Both the position numbers and the translations under genes were made by a program. 64,000 nt of DNA from PBB1 sp965229345 (GTDB taxonomy: Bacteria; Pseudomonadota; Gammaproteobacteria; Burkholderiales; Burkholderiaceae_C), in NCBI GenBank assembly GCA_965229345.1, contig OZ245872.1, positions 1,984,001 to 2,048,000 on the forward strand, in the 5' to 3' direction. The notes beneath the pieces are model-generated. The model did no database searches, was not told the DNA's origin, and was given only the letters and a program-made list of their open reading frames with translations. Of this stretch, positions 52,726 to 59,069 are shown one piece after another (position 1 is the stretch's first letter; the number at the start of each line of letters is the position of its first letter).

Positions 52726-52746
52726 TCGTTGGTGGAGAGGAGGAGG
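52726..52746 (-). repeat. Right attachment site, 21-bp direct repeat
   Basis: This is an identical copy of 38,536-38,556. It marks the right end of the 14.2-kb island. On the minus strand it again reads like a tRNA or tmRNA 3' end (CTCCTCCTCTCCACCA), but neither a T-stem nor a tRNA body could be found next to it on this side. Confidence 0.85.
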
Positions 52747-52944
52747 ATCGAAAACGACTCTCCAGGCCTCTTGCCTCCTCACTATTGTAGTTTGGGGGTA
52801 GGGCGGTTCCTGCGAAAGTTACTGCATCAGCATGATGCTGTCCGATCGTCCGCGCCAATCACGCAAACTTACTTCTACACCTGAACTTCGAGTGCGAATC
52901 AAAGTCTTGTCGTGTCTTCATATTTCGTTTGCCTCGCCTTGAAA

Positions 52945-53097
52945 TCCCACAGTGCAGAGCGCAAGCTGGAGCTGATCGAGCGAAAGATGACCGATCTCAG
53001 GGCGATGCGCGCGGCCCTCTCGAAGCTGACCCGCGCGTGTGGATCGAGTGGGATGTCCAAAGCCTGCCCGATCATTCACGCGCTTGCTGCGGATTGA
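52945..53097 (+). pseudogene. C-terminal fragment of a MerR-family metal regulator
   Basis: The last 50 codons of an open frame read as the dimerisation helix and metal-binding end of a MerR/ZntR-type regulator: SAERKLELIERKMTDLRAMR, then AALSKLTRACGSS, then SKACPIIHAL. The two cysteines, in RACGSS and KACPII, match the metal-loop pattern. The N-terminal helix-turn-helix part, about 80 residues, is missing and is replaced by unrelated sequence. The fragment lies 200 bp to the right of the island's att site. It looks like a remnant of the copper cluster's own regulator, cut by recombination. Confidence 0.65.
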
Positions 53098-53177
53098 CCC
53101 CGCTTCCGGCGGGGTGTGTGGCCTGCGCTCCAGGTCGCGCGCAGTCCTGCTTTTTCGAATCGATCTACACTTCTCAG

Positions 53178-53618
53178 ATGGTCTTCAGACTTCGTACCGC
53201 GTTGATGTGGTTGCTGCTGCTCGCGTTGCCCCTGCAGGGCTTCGCGGCCGCGACCATGCTCAACTGTGGTCCGAACCACCATCGGCTGCTGGTCGCCGCA
53301 ACGGCCGAGCCGAACGGAGGTCATGGTCACTCGGCTGTCGGGCAGCACCAGCACGTGACGGGCGTTGCTGACGACCATCACCAGTCGGTCAGCGACGGTG
53401 GCGCGAACGACCTCCCTTCTGCCCACCATCTGGACAAACTCACGAAGGTCAAATGCAGCGCCTGCGCGGCGTGTTGCATGGGTGCAGCGCTGCCGACGGC
53501 GGCGCTTGCCATCGCTTCCGTGCCTCCGGCCATGACGACGGCCAGCTTCGTTTCCACGCCCCATGTCGACTTCGTGTCCGACGGGCTGGATCGACCTCCC
53601 CGACTCCTCCTCGCTTAA
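53178..53618 (+). CDS. His/Cys-rich exported DUF2946-like protein
   Basis: This protein of about 146 residues starts with a signal sequence (TALMWLLLLALPLQGFAAAT). A very His-rich middle (PNHHR, HGHSAVGQHQHV, DDHHQSV) and a Cys cluster (KCSACAACCMGAALP) follow. The pattern resembles DUF2946 proteins. In Rhodobacter capsulatus (CutF) and Bordetella (CruR), DUF2946 proteins act mainly as translated copper sensors that control the genes downstream; whether this one does so is inference. It precedes the copper export and oxidation genes by about 130 bp. Confidence 0.65.
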   Translation: MVFRLRTALMWLLLLALPLQGFAAATMLNCGPNHHRLLVAATAEPNGGHGHSAVGQHQHVTGVADDHHQSVSDGGANDLPSAHHLDKLTKVKCSACAACCMGAALPTAALAIASVPPAMTTASFVSTPHVDFVSDGLDRPPRLLLA

Positions 53619-53745
53619 CGGGCGTTGCACGCGCCCGCGCGCGGTCATGGCCGCGCCGGAACCGCGTTCCTGACGCGGTTGCGCGTGCGCTTCATTGACC
53701 GTTTCCGGTGGCTGCTTGCCATCGGCAATCGAAGCGAGGTTCGTC

Positions 53746-54135
53746 ATGTTTCCGACATCCAAGGCAGCAGCGCTGCCGCTGTGGGCCATCGCTGGTCTGC
53801 AGCTCGTGCTCGGGTCCGCTGAGGCCCAAGCCCAGGCCACCGCGCCTGCTTCTCCCACTCCGGCCAGCGCTCGGCCCCAGCCGGCTGATCCGAAGGCGCA
53901 AGTCCCAGCGGCGTTGTACGTCTCGCCGCTGCGTGCCTATCAAGGCTTCAATGAACCGGAGGTCGCGCCCTGGCGCAGCACCAACGCGCTGGTCCGTCAG
54001 CGAGGCGGTTGGCGTGCTTACGCCCGCGAGGCGCGTGAACCCGATGCGCCCGGGCCGCTAGCACCCGGTGCTTCTCAGGCCGCTCCCGCTGCGAAGCCGG
54101 CCTCTGGTGGCCATGCCGGCCACGAGATGAAGTGA
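53746..54135 (+). CDS. Small exported protein of the copper operon
   Basis: The 129-residue protein has a signal peptide (LPLWAIAGLQLVLGSAEAQA). A Pro/Ala-rich stretch and a core, YVSPLRAYQGFNEPEVAPWR, follow. A His/Met end (GGHAGHEMK) could bind copper. Similar small proteins often precede the TolC-type gene in copper clusters of Burkholderiales; their function is unknown. It ends 10 bp before the TolC-type gene and is probably in the same operon. Confidence 0.7.
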   Translation: MFPTSKAAALPLWAIAGLQLVLGSAEAQAQATAPASPTPASARPQPADPKAQVPAALYVSPLRAYQGFNEPEVAPWRSTNALVRQRGGWRAYAREAREPDAPGPLAPGASQAAPAAKPASGGHAGHEMK

Positions 54136-54145
54136 GGCGGACACG

Positions 54146-55567
54146 ATGAACACCACCTCCTCCACACGCTCGCGCACCCGGCTGGCCTTCGCCGCACTGG
54201 CGTTGATTGCCCTGAGCGGCTGCGCGACGCTCAGCAGCGACGGCGGCTTCGGCACGGTCGAGCAGACCGCCAAGGAGCGGCTCGGCAAGGATGTCAAATG
54301 GGCACGCTCGGACGCTGACCGCGATGCCATCGACAAGCAGGTCGCGCAACTGCTCGAACAGCCGCTGTCGGCGGACGATGCCGTCCAGATCGCCTTGTTG
54401 AACAACAGGGGCCTGCAAGCCTCGTTCGCTGAACTCGGTATCTCCGAGGCCGATAGGGTGCAGGCCGGCCGGCTGCCGAACCCGGGCGTCAGCTTCGGCC
54501 GCTTGACCCAGGGTTCGGGCGTCGAGATCGACCGCAGCATCCAGTTCAACCTGGCGCGTCTGCTGATGCTGCCGACGGTGAACCAGATCGAGTCGCGGCG
54601 CTTCGAGCAGACCCGCGGCGCGGTGGCGCTCAGCATGCTGTCGCTGGCCTCCGAAACGCGCAAGGCCTACTACGTGGCCATCGCTGCAGAGGAGACCGGC
54701 CGCTACATGCTGCAAGTGCAGACCGCTGCGGAAGCCGGTGCAGAGCTGGCCCGGCGTCAGACCCAGGCGGGCAACTGGAACAAGCTGCAGCAGGCGAGGG
54801 AGCAGAGCTTCTACGCCGACGCAGCCCTGAACCTCGCGCGCTCGGAGCAAGCGCGAGGGGCTGCGCGCGAGCGCCTGACGCGGCTGATGGGCCTGTGGGG
54901 CCAACAGACGCAATTCCGTCTGCCCGAGCGCCTGCCCGATCTGCCGAAAGCGCCGAACGATCTGCCCGACATCGAGCAGACCGCGATGGCGCGGCGCCTG
55001 GACGTGCAGGCCGCCAAGCTTGGCACGGAGCAGTTGGCGCAGAACCTCGGGCTCACGCGCGCCACACGATTCGTCAACGTGTTGGAGGTCGGCGTCGTGC
55101 GCAACTCGTATCGGGACGCACCGCCAGAACGCGGCTACACGATCAGCGTCGAGCTCCCGCTGTTCGACTGGGGTGACGCACGGGTCGCCAAGGCCGAAGC
55201 GACCTACATGCAGGCCGTCAACCGGGCGGCCGAAACCGCGATCAACGCGCGCAGCGAAGTGCGCGGTGCCTACGCGAACTACCGCACCAGCTACGACATC
55301 GCTCGCCACTTCCGCGACGAGATCGTTCCGTTGAAGAAGCGCATTTCGGAAGAGAACCAGCTTCGCTACAACGGCATGCTGATCGGTGTGTTCGAGCTGC
55401 TCGCCGATGCCCGTTCGCAGATCTCCAGCGTCAACGGCTACATCGAAGCGTTGCGCGACTTCTGGCTCGCGCAGGCCGATCTCGACATGGCCTTGATTGG
55501 CACACCCAGCATGACCGCGATGCCTGCCGCCATGTCCACGATGGACAGCGGCGCGGCAGCGCATTGA
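54146..55567 (+). CDS. TolC-family outer membrane efflux lipoprotein
   Basis: This 473-residue protein begins with a lipoprotein signal (RLAFAALALIALSGCATLSS, with the lipobox Cys at about residue 27). Two OEP repeats follow, the long alpha-helical hairpins that form the trimeric outer-membrane channel. Typical segments are QIALLNNRGLQASFAELGIS and LFDWGDARVAKAEATYMQAV. It lies in a copper operon but no RND pump or adaptor gene is next to it, so its partner is unclear. Its end overlaps the following gene region closely. Confidence 0.88.
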   Translation: MNTTSSTRSRTRLAFAALALIALSGCATLSSDGGFGTVEQTAKERLGKDVKWARSDADRDAIDKQVAQLLEQPLSADDAVQIALLNNRGLQASFAELGISEADRVQAGRLPNPGVSFGRLTQGSGVEIDRSIQFNLARLLMLPTVNQIESRRFEQTRGAVALSMLSLASETRKAYYVAIAAEETGRYMLQVQTAAEAGAELARRQTQAGNWNKLQQAREQSFYADAALNLARSEQARGAARERLTRLMGLWGQQTQFRLPERLPDLPKAPNDLPDIEQTAMARRLDVQAAKLGTEQLAQNLGLTRATRFVNVLEVGVVRNSYRDAPPERGYTISVELPLFDWGDARVAKAEATYMQAVNRAAETAINARSEVRGAYANYRTSYDIARHFRDEIVPLKKRISEENQLRYNGMLIGVFELLADARSQISSVNGYIEALRDFWLAQADLDMALIGTPSMTAMPAAMSTMDSGAAAH

Positions 55568-55584
55568 ACTTGAGGACGATCAAG

Positions 55585-56997
55585 ATGTTTTCACGACGCA
55601 GTTTCTTTCGCGGTGCCGGCGCCATCACGGCGGCGGCCGCTGCCGCTTCCGTCAGCCGTGTGGCGATGGCCGCATTGCCTGAGCCGGTGATGCAGACCAG
55701 GCCCGACACGATGCCGCCACTGGTGCCGAACACGGGCCGGCCCTACAACCCGGTGGTCACGCTGAACGGCTGGACGCTGCCCTGGCGCATGAACAGCGGC
55801 GTCAAGGAGTTCCACTTGGTTGCCGAGCCGGTGGTGCGCGAGATGTCGCCGGGCTTCAAGGCGCACCTGTGGGGCTACAACGGGCAGAGCCCGGGGCCGA
55901 CGATCGAGGTCGTCGAAGGCGACCGCGTGCGCATCTTCGTCACCAACAAGCTGCCCGAGCACACGACGGTGCACTGGCACGGGCAGCGTTTGCCCAACGG
56001 CATGGATGGGGTGGCGGGCCTGAACCAGCCGGCCATCCAGCCGGGCAAGACCTTCGTCTACGAGTTTGTCGCGCGCCGGCCGGGCACCTTCATGTACCAC
56101 CCGCATGCCGACGAGATGACGCAGATGGCGATGGGGATGATGGGCTTCTGGATCACCCACCCGAGGGCGAAGCATCCGCTGATCGAAGAGGTGGACCGCG
56201 ACTTCGTCTTCCTGCTCAACGCCTACGACATCGACCCCGGCGCCTACACGCCGAAGATCATGACGATGCTCGACTTCAACCTGTGGAGCTGGAACAGCCG
56301 CGTGTTCCCGGGCATCGACCCGCTGGTGGTGCGCAAGAACGACAAGGTGCGCATCCGCATCGGCAACCTGACGATGACGAACCACCCGATCCATCTGCAC
56401 GGGCACGAGTTCACGGTGACCGGCACCGATGGTGGGCCGACGCCGAAGACGACGCGCTGGCCGGAGGTGACGACCGACGTGGCGGTGGGCCAGATGCGGC
56501 AGATCGAGTTCGTCGCCGACGAGGAGGGCGACTGGGCCTTCCATTGCCACAAGAGCCATCACACGATGAACGCGATGGGCCACGACGTGCCGACCATGAT
56601 CGGCGTGGACCACCAGGGCATCGCCAAGCAGATCACGAAGCTGATCCCCGACTACATGGTGATGAGCGAACGCGGCATGGCCGACATGGCGGAGATGGAG
56701 ATGCCGCTGCCCGACAACACCGAACGAATGATGACCGGCGAAGGGCCGGTCGGTTCGGTCGAGATGGGCGGCATGTTCAGCATGGTCAAGGTTCGCAAGG
56801 ACCAGAAAGCCGGCGACTACAAAGACCCCGGCTGGTACCAGCACCCCAAGGGCACGGTGGCCTTCGAGTGGACGGGCGCGATGCCCGAGCCCGCGCGCTT
56901 CCAGTCGGAAGGCGGGCAATCGATGCCCACCAGGAACATGCCCATGAAAGAGGTCGAAGTGCAGGTGCGCAAGCCTGTTGGCCACACGGGGCATTGA
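55585..56997 (+). CDS. Tat-exported multicopper oxidase
   Basis: The protein has 470 residues from the ATG at 55,585. The twin-arginine signal MFSRRSFFRGAGAITAAAAA directs the folded enzyme to the periplasm. Copper ligands are in TVHWHGQRLPNGMDG, MYHPHADEM, NHPIHLHGHEF and FHCHKSHHTMNAMGH. Such enzymes oxidise Cu(I) to the less toxic Cu(II). A Met-rich region near the end (MADMAEMEMPLPDN) could bind more copper. A longer frame starts with TTG at 55,564, but the twin-Arg start is better. It lies between the TolC gene and a cupredoxin. Confidence 0.92.
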   Translation: MFSRRSFFRGAGAITAAAAAASVSRVAMAALPEPVMQTRPDTMPPLVPNTGRPYNPVVTLNGWTLPWRMNSGVKEFHLVAEPVVREMSPGFKAHLWGYNGQSPGPTIEVVEGDRVRIFVTNKLPEHTTVHWHGQRLPNGMDGVAGLNQPAIQPGKTFVYEFVARRPGTFMYHPHADEMTQMAMGMMGFWITHPRAKHPLIEEVDRDFVFLLNAYDIDPGAYTPKIMTMLDFNLWSWNSRVFPGIDPLVVRKNDKVRIRIGNLTMTNHPIHLHGHEFTVTGTDGGPTPKTTRWPEVTTDVAVGQMRQIEFVADEEGDWAFHCHKSHHTMNAMGHDVPTMIGVDHQGIAKQITKLIPDYMVMSERGMADMAEMEMPLPDNTERMMTGEGPVGSVEMGGMFSMVKVRKDQKAGDYKDPGWYQHPKGTVAFEWTGAMPEPARFQSEGGQSMPTRNMPMKEVEVQVRKPVGHTGH

Positions 56998-57036
56998 CGT
57001 CCATTCCCCTATCCCACGTCAACCTGAAAGGACTCC

Positions 57037-57576
57037 ATGAAACACCTCAACAAACTCCTCGCGATCGGTCTGATTGCGATCGGCGGTGTCGCCTTCGCCC
57101 ATGTCGGCGAAGACCACGACAAGAAGGCAGGCGCTGCCTCTCACGAAGGCCATGCATCAGCGCTCGGCAAGCCCGGTGACCCGAAGAAGGCCAGCCGCAC
57201 CGTCGAGATCACGATGAGCGATGCCATGCGCTTCAGCCCGTCCAGTGTGTCCGTCAAGCGCAACGAGACGATTCGCTTCGTGCTCAAGAACGAAGGCCAG
57301 CTCAAGCACGAGATGGTGCTGGGCACGATCAAGGAGCTGAAAGAGCACGCAGCCTTGATGCTCAAGTTCCCCGAGATGGAACACGCCGATCCGAACCAGG
57401 CCAGCGTCGAACCCGGCAAGACCAGCGAGCTGGTGTGGCAGTTCACCAAGGCCGGCACCTTCGATTTCGCTTGCCTGCAACCAGGGCACTACGACGCCGG
57501 CATGAAGGGCAATGTGGTCGTCGCAGGTGTAGCTACACCTGCGAAGGCGGACGGCCATACCGATCACAAGCACTGA
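57037..57576 (+). CDS. Plastocyanin/azurin-like cupredoxin
   Basis: The 179-residue periplasmic protein has the signal peptide MKHLNKLLAIGLIAIGGVAF, then A, then a His-rich linker (HVGEDHDKK). The type 1 copper site is suggested by QLKHEMVLG (His) and FACLQPGHYDAGMKG (Cys, His, Met). It may accept or donate electrons for the multicopper oxidase just upstream, or buffer copper. It starts 39 bp after the oxidase and 52 bp before the next gene. The C-terminus also carries histidines. Confidence 0.9.
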   Translation: MKHLNKLLAIGLIAIGGVAFAHVGEDHDKKAGAASHEGHASALGKPGDPKKASRTVEITMSDAMRFSPSSVSVKRNETIRFVLKNEGQLKHEMVLGTIKELKEHAALMLKFPEMEHADPNQASVEPGKTSELVWQFTKAGTFDFACLQPGHYDAGMKGNVVVAGVATPAKADGHTDHKH

Positions 57577-57628
57577 TGATTCCCTCGATTGACACTATCC
57601 CTCAACACGAAACCCGCAAGGACGCACC

Positions 57629-57985
57629 ATGAACACTTTGAAGTCACTCATTTCCACGGCCGCAATCGCCTTTGTCTCGGCGTTGCCGCTCGTTGCCTCG
57701 GCGCAGGCAGCCGCAACGCCTGTCGTCGGCACGAGCCTCGTTGTGGCCCAGGCCAGCACCACCGACATGACCGAAGGTGAGGTTCGCAAGGTCGACAAGG
57801 ACACCAAGAAGATCACCATCAGGCACGGCGAGATCAAGAACCTCGACATGCCCGGCATGACGATGCTGTTCCAGGTCAAGGACCCCGCCATGCTCGACAT
57901 GGTCAAGCCCGGCGACAAGGTGAAGTTCCGGGCAGAGAAGCTGGGTGGCGGAATCGTCGTGACCGAGATTCAGGTCGCCAAGTGA
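57629..57985 (+). CDS. CusF-like periplasmic copper-binding protein
   Basis: The 118-residue protein has a signal peptide (ISTAAIAFVSALPLVASAQA) and a CusF-type beta-barrel: TEGEVRKVDKDTKKITIRHG, then the ligand motif NLDMPGMTMLFQV, where Met residues and a nearby Trp/His usually bind Cu(I). CusF passes copper to RND pumps in enterobacteria. It lies directly downstream of the cupredoxin and shares its direction. Confidence 0.9.
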   Translation: MNTLKSLISTAAIAFVSALPLVASAQAAATPVVGTSLVVAQASTTDMTEGEVRKVDKDTKKITIRHGEIKNLDMPGMTMLFQVKDPAMLDMVKPGDKVKFRAEKLGGGIVVTEIQVAK

Positions 57986-58154
57986 CAAGGCTTCCGCACA
58001 CGGGCTCGGCGCGACTCGCGTCAGGCCGTGCGTCGGTGCTCGACTGCCTTCTTTAATGGCGGCGTCCTACAGGCCGTCGCCAGCCATCGGCCTAAGGTGG
58101 GGCAGCGGAGTTCCGCACCGCACCGACCGCTGAATCTGACCCTAGGAATTCATC

Positions 58155-58553
58155 ATGAACTCAAGAACATTCGAAGCAACCCGCTCGTTATTGCTCGCCC
58201 CACTCGTGGCGCTTTGCCTCGTGGCATCAGCACAAGCGCAGAGCGCGCCGCCGATGGCTTCATCCGCCAGCATGCCGATGGGCAAGATGGAGAAGGGTGC
58301 CGGGGGACCGGACGCGATGAAGCAATCGATGATGGGTGGCATAGACAGAATGCAGAAGATGCCGATGTCGGGCGACACCGACAAGGACTTCGCGATGATG
58401 ATGAAGGTCCACCATCAGGGCGCCATCGACATGGCGCAGATGGAGCTGGCGCATGGCAAGTCTCCCGAGATGAAAGCGATGGCGAAGTCGATCATTGCCG
58501 CGCAGAAGAAGGAAATCGCGCAGTTCGATCGCTGGCTGGCGAAGCACAAGTAG
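58155..58553 (+). CDS. DUF305 (CopM-like) copper-associated protein
   Basis: The protein has 132 residues with a signal peptide (LLLAPLVALCLVASAQAQSA) and the DUF305 core: DKDFAMMMKVHHQGAIDMAQ, MELAHGKSPEMKAMAKSIIA. Met and His residues in it bind copper in characterised members such as CopM. About 170 bp separate it from the CusF-like gene, so it may have its own promoter. It converges on the MerR-type gene, 6 bp apart. Confidence 0.85.
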   Translation: MNSRTFEATRSLLLAPLVALCLVASAQAQSAPPMASSASMPMGKMEKGAGGPDAMKQSMMGGIDRMQKMPMSGDTDKDFAMMMKVHHQGAIDMAQMELAHGKSPEMKAMAKSIIAAQKKEIAQFDRWLAKHK

Positions 58554-58558
58554 GGTGC

Positions 58559-58993
58559 TCAGGAGGCGAGCGGTGTCAAACCGCTGCCCTCCTGAACCAG
58601 CGACGCGATGATCGGACACGGTAGATCGCGGCGCGTGTGTTCGCACTCGATGACGAGGTGCTTCAGGGTTTTCTGCATCCGCTTCAGGTCGGCCACCTTC
58701 TTCTCGATCTGTACCAGCCGATCGGTCGCGATGCGCCGGATCAAACTGCGGTGGGCCCCGTCCTCCAGCCGCAGCAGTTCGGTGATCTCGTCCAGCGAGA
58801 AGCCGAGTTGCTGGGCGCGCTTGATGAAGTGGATGCGCGCCGTCAGTGCCACTGGGTACTTTCGAAAGCTTCCTTCCGAAGCCGGCACGGGCAGCAGCCC
58901 GCGCTGCTGGTAGTAGCGGATGGTCTCGACGCCCACGCCGGCGGCGCGCGCGAGTCGTCCGATGGTCAGGGATGCGGGGCTGCTTGCGGTCAT
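58559..58993 (-). CDS. MerR-family heavy-metal regulator (CueR-like role)
   Basis: This 144-residue regulator begins MTASSPASLTIGRLARAAGV. The winged helix is visible in GVGVETIRYYQQRGLLPVP and RKYPVALTARIHFIKRAQQL. A dimerisation helix (RLVQIEKKVADLKRMQKTLK) follows. The metal-binding cysteines are in VIECEHTRRDLPCPII, closer to the mercury/copper types than to zinc types. It is divergent from the P-type ATPase gene with a MerR-type promoter between. It should repress or activate that promoter by twisting DNA on metal binding. The metal (probably copper) is inferred from neighbours. Confidence 0.87.
   Translation of the reverse strand: MTASSPASLTIGRLARAAGVGVETIRYYQQRGLLPVPASEGSFRKYPVALTARIHFIKRAQQLGFSLDEITELLRLEDGAHRSLIRRIATDRLVQIEKKVADLKRMQKTLKHLVIECEHTRRDLPCPIIASLVQEGSGLTPLAS
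58560..58594. terminator. Strong hairpin at the convergent DUF305/MerR gene ends
   Basis: CAGGAGG pairs with CCTCCTG and, inside it, AGCGGT pairs with ACCGCT. It overlaps the 3' end of the MerR-type gene and lies just after the DUF305 stop. It may block transcription both ways, although no U-tract follows. Confidence 0.45.
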
Positions 58994-59005
58994 CGTAGAA
59001 AGTCC

Positions 59006-59037
59006 TTGACTCTGGGGTCGAGTACGGAGTCTATGCT
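59006..59037 (+). promoter_or_regulatory. MerR-type promoter of the copper ATPase gene
   Basis: A -35 box TTGACT (59,006-59,011) and a -10 box TATGCT (59,032-59,037) are separated by 20 bp, longer than the usual 17. The spacer holds a dyad with outer arms GACTC and GAGTC. An over-long spacer with a central dyad is the mark of promoters activated by MerR-family proteins. The MerR-type gene reads away from it. Confidence 0.7.
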
Positions 59038-59069
59038 GTGTGTATCCCTGGCGACAGGAGGAGAACACG

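Noticed and set aside
38536..52746. The island as a complete prophage or conjugative element
   Set aside because: No capsid, tail, terminase, lysis, relaxase or type IV secretion gene is present.
52731..53097. Possible tmRNA or tRNA body on the minus strand next to the right att site
   Set aside because: The CCACCA end is present, but no matching 5' acceptor strand, T-stem or tmRNA tag sequence could be found in the next 360 bases.
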